Source: Isoetes taiwanensis | Lineage: Eukaryota > Streptophyta > Lycopodiopsida > Isoetales > Isoetaceae | Direction of reading: 5' to 3' | NCBI GenBank assembly: GCA_021234155.1 | Contig: JAJEKV010000040.1 | Coordinates: 12,173,072-12,237,071, forward strand | Length of the DNA stretch: 64,000 nucleotides | Shown: piece after piece, positions 10,627 through 21,345 of the stretch | Position numbering within the stretch: position 1 is the stretch's first letter | Layout: each line of letters starts with the position of its first letter | The notes under the pieces: generated by a model | The model's database searches: none | The model's input: the letters and a program-made list of their open reading frames with translations, nothing else | What the model was told of the DNA's origin: nothing | Program-made: the position numbers and the translations under genes

Positions 10627-12386
10627 TTACAATTTCATGAATGCCACAAGGACGGCCAACCAAGAGACTCTCATTAGCGGCCGTCGGAAAGAATTTGCAG
10701 AGTTTGGAAGGTATGGATACACATCTGGGATCACACATTCATCTCCATTGAAATATATTCGCCGAGGAAAAGCCCAACCTTGGTGCAAGGTAAATGTTTT
10801 CGGGTTCTTTTTAAAGAGGAATTCGGATTGTACATTGCCAGATGGGCCAGCTTCCAGGAGCATATCATTGTAATATCTAATACCCCACAACAGTGCACTA
10901 TCATCTGCAAACCACCATAGAATATCAATATCTACAGGGAATAAATAAATAAATAAGTAAATACACAAGGTTCAGGCTTTAGGGTTCTTCACTGTTGGGC
11001 ACATGGGACAAAGGTTTGAAGTTAAAACTGAAGGCTGAAGTGAGACTGTTCAGATTGGGATGTTGGACCACGACATTCCACTCTGAGTAATTTTTATACA
11101 GGTTCCTGTTTATAATGGTGATCTTAGCTCTCCAATAGTTGAAGTAGTTTGCCTTGACATGCCAGTGTATCTTAACAGGGCACATGTCTGATGTGCAATA
11201 CAACTGTGGAGGCTGTGAATTAGTGCCAATTGCAGAACCAGGAGATTTGACCAGTAACCCTCTTCTGTAGTAAACAGGAAAACAAACCTGTCTCAAAATA
11301 TATATTTGCACAGAACTAAAAGAAAAGATAACAAAAATTCACCTTTCTAAGCACATAGGCTTGGCATTTTCATCTCTTGGATCCGTTGCATTATATCCAC
11401 AGTTGCAAGAACAAGTCGGACACGGAATTATGGTATTATTATAAAATGCTGAGATTGAGACACAGCATGATGGTGATTTCCTAGCTAATGCCTGGGAATA
11501 ATTGCACTCAATCTTCCATGTTACTACAGAAAAAAATGTCATCAACACATAGTGTCCATGTTAAAAGGTGTTAAATGTATTGAAGAAAAGGGAACTTTGG
11601 GAACTTACATAGAGCTTGTGTATGTCTTCTTCCATCTGTACTTGGAAACAAACTAGGCTTCACTTTCTTTACAGGACCACATTGGTACCCTGGGCCTGGT
11701 GCAAGGATTCTAAAATCCTTGGGCGGATAAGTGGTAAAGTTAGACTTCTTGCCACTTCCTACAGTCATCTGAAAGACAGAGAAATAGTTCATCTTGTCTT
11801 GGGAAAATGTAGATAGAACACCACTTTTGCAGCAATTTCCTATGCCGGATTTATCGGCCGCATCAGGGAGTAAATCTATTATTGCCGGACTGCGTTTGCA
11901 GCAATGTGGTATGACACCATGGAACACAGAGCAGTCTCCTTGCATGGAAGCCTGTGCTCCAAGCATCTCCCATATCACTTCCTTATTCCGCCATGTCCAA
12001 CTCAAAGTCCATCCTGGTGCTTCTACATGCCTATACTCCTGATAATTGAGGATTTTCACTATTGCCTGCCATTAAGTTCAGCACTTTACTTAACATTCCT
12101 TCAGGCCAATATCCCTATTTCAACAGAATTAACTACTTACCACATAGCCGTCAGGAGTCCAGGCCACTAGATCCCATTTGATTGTGATACTTCCTCCAGA
12201 ATTCACAAGCTGATCTGCATTGCAGAGAATTTTTTTAAAAAGTGTACATCTAAACCTTAAACCCTAGCCAGGACATTAAATTGAAGAAAATGCAGAGGGA
12301 TAAACCAGACCTGGAATTTTTTTTGCTGAATTGAGATGACCAAACATTAAAGCAAGCGAGGCAAGCATCATAACTCGTATATTCAT
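10627..12386 (-). CDS. COBRA-like GPI-anchored cell-wall protein, six exons
   Basis: Exons 12386-12311, 12214-12141, 12065-11609, 11523-11343, 11264-10993 and 10904-10627. Every intron is GT-AG and all phases agree, giving 445 residues, close to the usual COBRA length of about 450. Residues 1-20 form a signal peptide (MNIRVMMLASLALMFG core). The N-terminal cellulose-binding-type region follows with GSITIKWDLVAW and the PGWTL-WTW block. The family-defining Cys-rich CCVS motif is present in exon 4 (SPSCCVSISAFYN). The C-terminus has the conserved GWAFPRRIYFNGDEC block and then a short hydrophobic tail (WLAVLVAF), fitting a GPI-anchor signal. COBRA proteins sit on the outer plasma membrane and promote cellulose microfibril orientation or crystallinity. 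I see no lesion; this is the best candidate for a functional host gene here. Which COBL subgroup it belongs to cannot be said by eye. Confidence 0.93.
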
Positions 12387-12460
12387 GATCAAGAAAGGAT
12401 GTTGCAAAACCAAGTATGATGCTGACATTTATGATAAATGTGAAGAAGAAAGAATGAAGC

Positions 12461-12468
12461 TTTAAATA
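12461..12468 (-). promoter_or_regulatory. TATA-like box of the COBRA-like gene
   Basis: The minus strand reads TATTTAAA about 75 bases upstream of the COBRA-like start codon at 12386, a normal distance for a plant core promoter with a leader of roughly 45 bases. No experimental support; a motif and distance argument only. Confidence 0.45.
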
Positions 12469-12479
12469 TGTGAACATGG

Positions 12480-14980
12480 TCCCAATTGCTTCGGGCATTT
12501 TGCTCACCTCAAATGTCGGCCATGCGTGCGCTCAAAACCACACAACAAAAACAACATTTTCAACATTTTTGACGACCCTCCGACTTTATGCATGCAAAGA
12601 AAAAAGTGGACGGAATGACTGGAATATAGGGGTTTTCGATTTCCGCAAAAATTGTGGCATCAAAGACTAGATTAACATACGCGTAAAAGTAGGTACTGAG
12701 CAGCGCAGCCAGCCACGAGAATATCCCTGGTATATCAGTTAAAGCCACATCAAAAGAGAAAAAAATGTACACAAGGCTCTATGATTTAAGGCTGGTTTAA
12801 ACAAGACTATGTCCGATATTTACATGGATTGGCAACGCAGTCTATACATGCCTTACAAAAAGGCCCAATGGTGGGAAATGTATAGCATAAGCGGGCAACA
12901 TTGATGGATCACACAGACAAGTTGGTCTCTTGTAGAAGTTAAAAAGTGTTCCTCACTAATACTAGGCCAAGGTTCTCAACGAACTCCTTCCTGAAAACAA
13001 CAATGCGTCCAAAGCACCCACATGGTTGTTCTATTTATTAGGGCATCAAGCTACCTGCCTACATGCTGCAGCTTAAGAAGCATATCTTTTGGTGCATCTA
13101 CATCTAGCTGCCCATATTTTTATTTTTTGTGAAAACACGCATAGAACCTTCAAATGCCTCATATTGTTTGAAGTAACTCATGTTCCTCAATACACTTGAT
13201 AATAAACTGCTAGAAGAAATTAGATCAACATGGCACGAATGTGCCATTCAATTGTTGTCTCATGCCATGCCATTCAAGAAGCCATTATGGGTTCTAGTCT
13301 AGATTGGATTGTTTAATCAATCAAGATTGACATTTCTAAATTGTACTGCAAAACTCAGAGGCAAAATTCCATGATGTGAAGAGCAATGACATACAAATTT
13401 GAAGTGAAAAGTAAGGTTACTTTGTCCATTTTACAATTTCATAAAATCAAAATGTTGAAATGCATCCGGATCTACAACTTGAATCAATCATTCAAAGATT
13501 GGGAAACACGATCTATTTAAGTCTAAACATTTCGCTTATTCAAGTCTAAACCTGACAACATAAACGCCTCAGTTTTAATAATATACCAATTAAGTTCTTT
13601 TAAAGTTATGAGGAACAGTTGGAGCTAGATGTGCATGAAAACACTTCGTCTTATAAATTGCCATTTACATCTCTTCTTTTAAACTTTGTAATAAAGTTTC
13701 TTTCCAAGTAAACCTTCAATTTAAGGAAAAAAAATATATATATATATAGAAAAAATGTGAGAAAAAAAAAGAGAAAAAGAAAACCTTCCTTTAAAGGATG
13801 CAGTGTTAAAAGTTGGTCCAGATAGCCAATGATCGAGATAATAAGGCAAGGCCATCAGTACATATGCCACAATTGATATAAAGTGAAGTTTCGACCATGT
13901 TGTTGATGCTCAACTCATTGATGACCTCAATAATAATGTGTCTTACATGACTTATAATTTATGAAACCTTCCAGACATATCGGTACACCTTCCAGACCAG
14001 GCCAAGTATGCCAAGAGACGTAAAAAGCACTGGCCTTTCTACACATTCTTGATACCATTAAAGTGTATCGTGTATACTATCTCTTCTGATTCAATCTTCA
14101 CCATTGCCGGCCTAGAATTGTTCAAGACAAATGCATACACAAATATCAAAAGAAAACCTCCAATGGTAGCCTTCTTTAAAGATCATTGGCCAATAATAAG
14201 TCTTCTAGAATTGTTTCTTCAATAGACCCCTAAACTTTTTCTTGCAAAAAACTTTGTTCTTTCAACACGATAAAGGACAATTCCATACTGGTGTCATGTC
14301 CTTGATCTCGCTTCTTTCTAGATCTAGCCAAGCAGTTAGTGCAGCATTCATTACCTCTCCATCTTGATTATCTTCTGTTGTCATAGAGGCACAACACATA
14401 TCACCTTATAATAGATCTGAGAAGTTAAATCTTCTTTTGATAAAAATGGGCTTCTTGGCAGAAAACCCTATGTCCTACGGCTAGAACGGTGGTGAAGAAA
14501 GGGGTTGCCTCCCTTTCTTCCTTCCAATCTGGTTGGTACTACCACAACCTCCAAATCTTTCTTTTGATTCACGTGCTGCTAATCAGGGTTCGGAACTGAA
14601 AGATCCACTTTCCATGAAGGTTGTTGCAGATTTCATTTTTCTTGGAGCAACTTAAAGGCAGGCTCGCAATTTCTGATAGATAATTCCACTAACGTGGATC
14701 TTTGCTCAAACTCTCTAGATAAACATTTTGTTCTTTTAAATTCATATGAAAGAACATACTAAAATGATGCGATGCCTATAAGGTGGAGGCAAAGCTCTAT
14801 GAGATTTTGAGTAAGTGGCTTAAGGTTTAAAGATTTCTTAGCAGTTTATTTTGGATTCCAAGATCTTCTATTCAAACAACGTTTTTCCATCCTCTTGTTC
14901 TTTCTTGGTAGCTGAAAGTTTTTTCAGAGATTTGCCTGTTGGGAAAGACAGTTCAGATCTGAAACTTTGGCCCCCCTCTC
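12480..14980. other. non-coding region upstream of the COBRA-like gene
   Basis: About 2.5 kb, AT-rich, with no open frame above about 85 codons and no motif I recognise. The proximal part presumably carries the COBRA-like promoter. A short purine/AT stretch with a TATATATATA run lies near 13737-13747. Confidence 0.5.
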
Positions 14981-14989
14981 TTGGTGGAG

Positions 14990-15700
14990 ATGACAAGATC
15001 CAGTCGCAGCCTGCCAAAACGTGCTTCTGGTGCTTCTACCATAGTTCATGGTGGGATTGGCAAAGAATATGCTACAGATTCTCCCAGAATAAGTGTACGT
15101 GATGCACACAAGATGGCTCGTGAGGGTGCTCTTTCGGCTTCTGAGAGTTTAGTCTCTTCGGTGCACCTCAATCCTTTAGTATTGCTCAATATGTCTTCTA
15201 ATGGCATGAGTGTGGCCGCCTCAATTGAGACAGGAGCTCCATCTCTTTCCTCGTCTCAGTTACTTGCTCCAGTTTCCATTCCGACTGTAGTTGCAGCAAC
15301 TATAGTCGGCGCTGCTGCCCACACGTCTGGTGAGACTGGAAGCCGTGTTGAATACGTGCCATTGGAAAACTCTTCCGAGAGTGTCACACCTCCAATGCAC
15401 GTTGGAGGTTCCTGGGTTCAGGTGGTGCGCTCTGGCCAATTAGCGCCTCCAACACTCGTTGGAGGTTCTGGGGTTCATGCAAGACCCTCTACGTCTGCCG
15501 AAGTTGCTGCTGGGCTACTAGCTCCTCCAACACAGGTTGGAAGTCCCTCATATCAATTCAGACCTCATGTGCCTGTAGAGTGCTCCTCTAGACAGGCTAC
15601 ACCTAATAGTGTTGCACGGGCGGCACCTCCAACACAGGTTGGAAGTTCCTTGGCGCGGACTATCTGGATTCAATATCTTCGAATTGATTTTTATCGTTAG
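14990..15700 (+). CDS. unknown Ser/Thr/Pro-rich ORF with in-frame palindromic repeats
   Basis: An open frame of 236 codons from the ATG at 14990. The N-terminal third is basic (TRSSRSLPKRASG) and the rest is low in charge and rich in Ser, Ala, Pro and Val. Four copies of a PP-x-x-VGGS-like motif come from a 20-bp near-palindrome (see the repeat entry). No known domain is visible. The frame stops 34 bp before the gypsy LTR at 15734. It may be the first ORF of a retroelement or a chance frame kept open by the repeats. Function unknown. Confidence 0.35.
   Translation: MTRSSRSLPKRASGASTIVHGGIGKEYATDSPRISVRDAHKMAREGALSASESLVSSVHLNPLVLLNMSSNGMSVAASIETGAPSLSSSQLLAPVSIPTVVAATIVGAAAHTSGETGSRVEYVPLENSSESVTPPMHVGGSWVQVVRSGQLAPPTLVGGSGVHARPSTSAEVAAGLLAPPTQVGSPSYQFRPHVPVECSSRQATPNSVARAAPPTQVGSSLARTIWIQYLRIDFYR
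15389..15645 (+). repeat. four copies of a 20-bp near-palindrome
   Basis: CCTCCAA-N6-GTTGGAGG-type units lie at 15389-15408, 15446-15465, 15524-15543 and 15626-15645. Spacings are 57, 78 and 102 bp, all multiples of three, so each copy is read in the same frame of the surrounding ORF. The first two copies are nearly perfect hairpins. Confidence 0.8.
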
Positions 15701-15733
15701 TCTCCTATTCTGGAGTAAGTACATTGTGCTCCA

Positions 15734-16327
15734 TGTTTGGGGTCTGGGTTCGGGAACTCCTGCAAGACAGCCCTCTATGAGGACCCTTGGATCTAACAGG
15801 AGAATCCGGGAGCTATGTCACGCGGGATTTGCAAAAAGGGACAAAGGAAAAGAGAAAAGAAAGCAAAAGAGAACAAATGAGACAATAATGAGAACAACTT
15901 CCTTGATGTCAATGAAGATACATGAGCTCTCACAATCGAGAGAAAACTGAAGTGAGACAAGACTCAAGACTCATCTAAAAACTAGAGTGCTAGCTCTACT
16001 CATATATATAGTACAATGGCCTTTGGCCCAATATAGACACTCTGACTGATTTCGGTGCCGACTCCTGGAAGGAGGCCTGATTTGCAGGAATGCTGGCGGT
16101 GCCTCTTGAAGTGCCTGAAATCACGCTGAGCGTGACGCGGGCGGTGACGGGCCGTCACTTGTCTGAGCGCCTCCTCTTGACGGCAGGCGCGGTCTTTGAC
16201 TGCGTGGTCTGCTTGGTCTTCTGCGGGGCCTTTGACGACTGACCCGTGCCTGGCTGTGGATCCTTGGACTTGACTTGGTCCATCGTATGCATGAATAGTC
16301 CTGTTCCTGGAGGTACAGGACTAACAC
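15734..16327 (-). repeat. 3' LTR of gypsy copy A
   Basis: 594 bp, TG at 15734 on the plus strand and ending ACTAACA at 16327 (TGTTAGTCC on the minus strand). It aligns throughout with the LTRs at 45110, 49988 and 57837. A TATATATA core-promoter-like run lies near 16002-16008. The terminal codons of ORF3 overlap its U3 side. Confidence 0.88.
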
Positions 16328-19322
16328 TCCCCCCCACCAAACGACACTCAGAGTGAAGAAAAGGAGGAAGGGTTTCTGATGGCGGGAACCCAACAGTTTG
16401 AAAGTGATCCTCACGGGAATGAGGACGGGCGCCATTGTGATAATTGCCAATGAGATCCTGACGGACTTGAAGAGCTTCAGGAGTGTTAAGCCCAAGTGTA
16501 GGATGAGCATCAAGGAGAAATCCTGAGCGTACCATGTCTTCAAGGGCAGCATGTGCCTCAGAAGGAACGAACTGGCACTCCATGAGAAGGCAGGTCTGGA
16601 GACCGAAGGTACTGACGCTGGCATTCGGGTTGCAATAAAAGATGGGGCGCTGCCGATGTAACGAGCTTACCAGGATGCACTTCAGAGCAGCACAGAAGCC
16701 GGCTTGACGGTGAACAGAAGGGTCCGGTGAGGTAGCGGCATTCTGCAAGAAAGCATCAAGGCCATGAACAGCATCAGCAGGCTTTTGCCAACCACGCTCA
16801 TTTGCAATATAGATCCAATTGACTGTGTGGTCCAAAGTGGCATCATCCTCCCAATTAGAGCGTCGGACAAAACGTGGATCCCACCGGAGATCTGTCGAGA
16901 TCTGAGGAGAAGTCCACCCAGCGTGGCCTTCCAGGACCTTTGTCCAAAACGGAAGGCGCCAGTCAGAGGTGAGAAAGCGTGGGCGTGGAGGGACGCCTAA
17001 TGAAGCGTATGGAGAGTGAGCCATGCCCATGGGCGTGGGTTGCTGAGCCTGCTCCCTGAATTCGCGTACAAGGTCTGGATCAAGAGCTCGGCACCACTGG
17101 TCCCAATCGGAAGCAGAGAGCTGAGTATAGACAGGAGGACTATCCCATCCCGTGGGTATGGTCTTGCTATCCAGAAGGGCACGTAATTGATTGTAGCCCG
17201 CTAAGTGCTGCATATAAATTTGGGCAAACGGAAGATCCTCTGGATGGGCTAGATTCTTCCGTACCTGTTCCAGCGTTTCGGCTTGCCATAGAGGTAAGTG
17301 ACGAGCAAGCTCTGGCATGTACTCTTGATTAAGAGTGTGATTCTGATCATGATCTTGTAAATACGGGTTGTTATCCAATAACAACCAGTGAGACTGTGGG
17401 TCGCCCTGAAAGTTTTGATGAGGCCCATCTCGGAATTTGTCTTGCGCATCAGCTAGATAGAAGTCATGAAAGATGTACGCCATTGGCTGAACAACTCTGA
17501 AGGTGATTAAATCAGGGTCCTCACAGTGGATGAGGTCGAAGACTAAGAGGGCACAGAGTAAACCTTTGTCTTCAACTGAAAGGTCTGGCCAAATCTTGAG
17601 AAAATCCTCACGGCGCATCTGGGCATCAACCTGAGCATCTGCCGCGTACCACTTCAGAAGAAAGAGATGGCGTCGGGCAACCACATAATCCAGGTAACTG
17701 GAAGGAGTAGGAAAATCCACAGACATGTGAAGAGCTATATTGATGTAGCCTTCTTGTTTAGTTTGGGCCTCTTCAGCAGATTGAACAGCTTGCTGGAGCT
17801 GATGTTCAAGGTCGCGGATCCGGTTCTCCTTTTCGAGTAGAAGACGTGATTGATCACGGACCCGTTTATGTGAGAGCGTGCCATGTGAAGAGGATGGCCC
17901 CGGAGTATGAAGGCGAAGCGCAGCAATCTCGGCGTCACCAATGACCTTCTGTTTCTGAGCCTCCGTAAGCTGATCCTGGAGAGGCGTGAGCTGATTGATC
18001 AGCGTGGAAAGTTGAGCTTCTAAGGAAGTGATGCGAGCATCACGTTCTGTAAGGTCATGGACCTGAGTGCGGTAACTCTGAGAAAGCTCTGTATACAAGG
18101 TGTTAAGTTTGGCAAGGTCTTTGTCCTTGTCACCCAGAAGGTTATCCTTAGCTTTGACGTGCTCCAGCAATTCCTGAATGGAAGACTGCAACTGAGCCTG
18201 TTGATCAGCAAGCAAGCTGTTCTGATATTGTGCAATTTTGAGATCCTCACGGGCCTTTAAGAGAGCCTCGTGCTTTTCCTGAAGTTTATCTTCTAGGGAT
18301 TGAACTTGCGTGTTGGCAACTTGAAGATCCCTGTGAACAGCATCCGATGCCTCCAGGGACGCTTGAACCCCATTCATGAGAACTTCTCGAGATTCTTGTA
18401 ACTTGAGGACAACAGCCTGTACATCCTGCTGATATTGATACAGAAGCTGGCGAGGATGTGGAGGTGCAGGGCCCTGTGGTTGCCTTGTCTGGGATGTCTG
18501 AGAGACATGATGAGAAGAGGAGGGCATGGATTCCGTGGAGGAAGAGACAGTAACATGCGTGGTGTTGTGGGGAACATGACCAGGAGAAGTATGGCGTGAA
18601 GTGGCAGCCTGTTGGTTTTGAGGAAGTGAATGAAAAGATTGCTGAGTGGATGCATGAGAAATGGAAGGGGACCCAGGATGAGGAAGGTAATGACAGATGA
18701 GGGCTTGAAGATGGCCACCCACAGAGGCTTCAAAGACGGAGGAGGGGGCAGCCCTAAGGCGATCTACTTCATGAAGAAGTCGAAAAAACAGCATTTGTGG
18801 CCAATCAATATGGTGAGTGGAGCGGATGGCCGTGACAACAACATTGTAGAACGGTTTATTGATGTGGGTGTTCTTGATAGAATATCCAAGCAATTTGCGC
18901 CACAGAAACTTAACAAAAGTGTCATGAGACTTGGCAATATTGGTGAGGCGATGCATGTTGGCTTGATAAGGGACGGCGCCGAACTGAGTGACATCCAGGT
19001 CCTGTAAGGCAGCCCAAGATAAAGAAGGTTTTTTTAGAGGAATGTGGAATACCTCAGAAATCAGGGGCTGAGTAAGCAAAATGGTGGTGCCATCGACGGT
19101 GGTAGCATATCCTTCCGGGCTGTTGACAATATGAGCGACAAACTGCTTCAATTGCTCCGGATTTGGTGCAGGGAGGTCCTGCTGAGAGAATTTGTAAAGC
19201 TCGTGGCGTTCCGCCACTTCGCGACTTGGACCAACAAGGGCTTCGCGGAAAGTGGGTGTCGAGAAGGTCGGATCCCATGGAGCAGAAGCTTGGAGGTGAG
19301 GAAATTTGGGCGCAGCAGCCAT
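16155..19322 (-). CDS. gypsy-family ORF3: large coiled-coil accessory protein, C-terminus encoded in the LTR
   Basis: An uninterrupted frame; I choose the ATG at 19322 (MAAAPKFPH), which has good context and is conserved in copy B, although the frame stays open for 35 more codons upstream. About 1,055 residues. Roughly residues 35-225 form a globular domain (FHIPLKKPSLSW, WRKLLGYSIKNTHINKPFYN) that resembles the putative-plant-transposon-protein or plant-mobile-domain type; this assignment is tentative. A Ser/Pro/His-rich linker follows, then about 250 residues of coiled coil (long heptad runs of Leu, Gln, Glu), then a conserved C-terminal domain (GWQKPADAVHGLDAFLQNAA, FGLQTCLLMECQF). The tail KRRRSDK looks like a nuclear-localisation signal. 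The final ~57 codons lie within the 3' LTR. No enzymatic motif is seen. Position after pol matches the envelope-like or extra ORF of Athila/Tat-type elements. Confidence 0.8.
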   Translation of the reverse strand: MAAAPKFPHLQASAPWDPTFSTPTFREALVGPSREVAERHELYKFSQQDLPAPNPEQLKQFVAHIVNSPEGYATTVDGTTILLTQPLISEVFHIPLKKPSLSWAALQDLDVTQFGAVPYQANMHRLTNIAKSHDTFVKFLWRKLLGYSIKNTHINKPFYNVVVTAIRSTHHIDWPQMLFFRLLHEVDRLRAAPSSVFEASVGGHLQALICHYLPHPGSPSISHASTQQSFHSLPQNQQAATSRHTSPGHVPHNTTHVTVSSSTESMPSSSHHVSQTSQTRQPQGPAPPHPRQLLYQYQQDVQAVVLKLQESREVLMNGVQASLEASDAVHRDLQVANTQVQSLEDKLQEKHEALLKAREDLKIAQYQNSLLADQQAQLQSSIQELLEHVKAKDNLLGDKDKDLAKLNTLYTELSQSYRTQVHDLTERDARITSLEAQLSTLINQLTPLQDQLTEAQKQKVIGDAEIAALRLHTPGPSSSHGTLSHKRVRDQSRLLLEKENRIRDLEHQLQQAVQSAEEAQTKQEGYINIALHMSVDFPTPSSYLDYVVARRHLFLLKWYAADAQVDAQMRREDFLKIWPDLSVEDKGLLCALLVFDLIHCEDPDLITFRVVQPMAYIFHDFYLADAQDKFRDGPHQNFQGDPQSHWLLLDNNPYLQDHDQNHTLNQEYMPELARHLPLWQAETLEQVRKNLAHPEDLPFAQIYMQHLAGYNQLRALLDSKTIPTGWDSPPVYTQLSASDWDQWCRALDPDLVREFREQAQQPTPMGMAHSPYASLGVPPRPRFLTSDWRLPFWTKVLEGHAGWTSPQISTDLRWDPRFVRRSNWEDDATLDHTVNWIYIANERGWQKPADAVHGLDAFLQNAATSPDPSVHRQAGFCAALKCILVSSLHRQRPIFYCNPNASVSTFGLQTCLLMECQFVPSEAHAALEDMVRSGFLLDAHPTLGLNTPEALQVRQDLIGNYHNGARPHSREDHFQTVGFPPSETLPPFLHSECRLVGGSVSPVPPGTGLFMHTMDQVKSKDPQPGTGQSSKAPQKTKQTTQSKTAPAVKRRRSDK
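16328..16341 (-). promoter_or_regulatory. polypurine tract of copy A
   Basis: The minus strand reads TGGTGGGGGGGAG immediately before the LTR start, the plus-strand primer expected just upstream of a 3' LTR. The same tract is found in copies B and C. It lies inside the ORF3 coding sequence. Confidence 0.8.
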
Positions 19323-19535
19323 GGCGAAGAGCGTCTGAGAGGAACAAGAAGAACTGTGTGGAGAAACCGGAGGACGGAGAGCTGATGACGAAAATGAAGA
19401 TAGATGAAAAGGTGTTTTAGGGCGCACAAGTGTTTTGCGAAGGGGTGTGATGAGAATGAAGCTGCAGCCATTGATGATGCCAGGTGGCGACAGATGCGAA
19501 GCAGTCGATTGGGAGGCAAAAATTTGGCTAAGTGC

Positions 19536-21345
19536 TCAATGCAGTTCTTATGTGACGATCTGTTTGAATGGCAACTTTCATTTCCTGTCATTTCTTCTTA
19601 TGTGTGTCATGTGTTCTGTTCTTCACTCTGTTATCTGTGTTCTTCTTATCTGTGTTCTGTAAATGGCCAATGGTAGCTTATGCATTTTTTGTGTGTATGG
19701 ATTCAACTATATGATGTATGTATGTACGTATAATAGGCATATGGGGTGCACCAGCGCATACGTGGGTCTGATGTGTAAATTCCACGACCCTCGATTTGGC
19801 ATATTCATAGAACTATGCTTGGATCCAATGATCAAAAAAAAAAACAATAAGGATAGAGCAATAAGGATAGAGCAATAAGGATATTTATGTTTGGGATATG
19901 TTCATTAAAATAGTATGGTTATGTTGTGCTTGGGAAAATATTTATGTTGGGAGTGGAATTTGAACCGTGGATGAGAAGAGATGGGTTTTGTTACCTTTGA
20001 TGCATATGAAGTGCTTCATACCTTAATGAAGTCAATCAATTGAAGTTTCAGGGTTTACGCAGTGTGGTACGGTCGGGGGCCCATAGAGTAATCGACGGAA
20101 TGAGGCGGGGCGATAGCAGGTAAGATATGGCTTAATGGTTGTTAGGTTCACGACGATTTGTAGAATTAGGGATCGAGGGTGTTTCCACTGGCGTTGAGAT
20201 GAACTTGGTTAGTTCTGGATCGAAGGGGAATTCTCTGTTTGTTGCGATTGGGAATGTGTAGTACAGTTATAGGTATGAATTTGTAAATGGATAACCTATA
20301 ATGTGGAAATATTGCTGTCGAAATCCTTTGGTGATGTCATGCGACATGTCATTGGTGTAGGTGGTGGTAGGCAGTTATGCTTCCACTTCTCTTGGTTGGT
20401 AAATTAACTGATTTGTGCAATGAACAGAGCCTGGCCTTATCGAATGGTGTGTTGAAGATTTGGTTGTTTGGGCAATCTGATGTAGTTCAGCTGCCTTATC
20501 AGCGTGACAATATCATACATATTGCTAGGTATTTGCCTCTGTATTTGTCTTAGTAACCTGTAGTAAATAGTGTAGCTCTATGTTTTCAAGGCTTTGGTGT
20601 ACAGAGGTCAGGTAATGGTAAGTAATGGTTGCTAACATAGGGCATGGCTGATGTGATAAGATCGACAGTTCGTTTAAATTGGATTACCTGATGCTAATTT
20701 TTAGATGATGTCGTGCAGTGTTTGGATGATTGGACACCTTTGAGAATAAAACCTCTAGAGGACTATGCCAGGTATGGGTTTCTTTAGAAATCAGCTTGGA
20801 ATTTAATAGGAAAATATAAGGTGGAGAAATTGTAGTTGTTAATTGGGGCTTTGTTGTTAATGTATTGTTACAAAAGGAAAAGTGGAGTAGTGTAGCTCTA
20901 TGTTTTCAAGGCTTTGGTGTACAGAGGTCAGGTGATGGTAAGTAATGGTTGCTGATCTAAACATGCTAATTTTTAGATGATACCGTGCAGTGTTTGGATG
21001 ATTGGACAGCTTTGAGGATAAAACCTCTAAAGGACTATGCCAGGTATGGGTTTCTTTAGAAATCAGCTTGGAATTTAATAGGAAAATATAAGGTAGAGAA
21101 ATTGTAGTTGTTAATTGAAGCTTTGTTATTAATGTATTGTTACAGAAGGAAAAGTGGGCTAAATTAATATTGACAGGAGTAGAATTTTTAATACGCTCTT
21201 CAAAGAGCTGTACCAGGTATGGACTTTGTTATTTTAAAATTGAATTGTAGAAATGCATGGCCAAACAAGAAAGGGAAACTTTGCTGTTGTCAGGTGGTTG
21301 TAGAAAGATGCTTTAGGGTAGCTGTATTTAGGGGAGTACGGGGCA
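19536..21345. other. non-coding, exon-like duplicated segment before the Helitron-like gene
   Basis: No long open frame. The interval contains the tandem segmental duplication described separately and may be the untranslated, intron-bearing 5' region of the Helitron-like gene that starts at 21346. Confidence 0.4.
20567..21160 (+). repeat. tandem segmental duplication of about 320 bp with exon-like cores
   Basis: Unit 1 starts at 20567 and unit 2 at about 20887; they differ by scattered substitutions and an internal deletion of about 50 bp in unit 2. Each holds a 53-bp block (20719-20771 and 20991-21043) flanked by an AG acceptor-like GTGCAG and a donor-like CCAG/GTATGG. A third donor-like CCAG/GTATGG occurs at 21216/21217. 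Confidence 0.75.

Larger units (their letters stand above)
15734..19535 (-). mobile_element. gypsy-family copy A: 3' LTR plus ORF3, truncated upstream
   Basis: A minus-strand remnant with a complete 3' LTR (15734-16327), a polypurine tract and ORF3. Similarity to copy B (48703-48905) ends at about 19535, so everything upstream (antisense ORF, pol, gag, 5' LTR) is missing. It belongs to the same family as copies B and C at 45-64 kb and preserves ORF3 best. Confidence 0.85.

Noticed and set aside
19950-19975. B-box-like sequence on the minus strand (GGTTCAAATTCC)
   Set aside because: No A box at the right distance and no tRNA-like folding.
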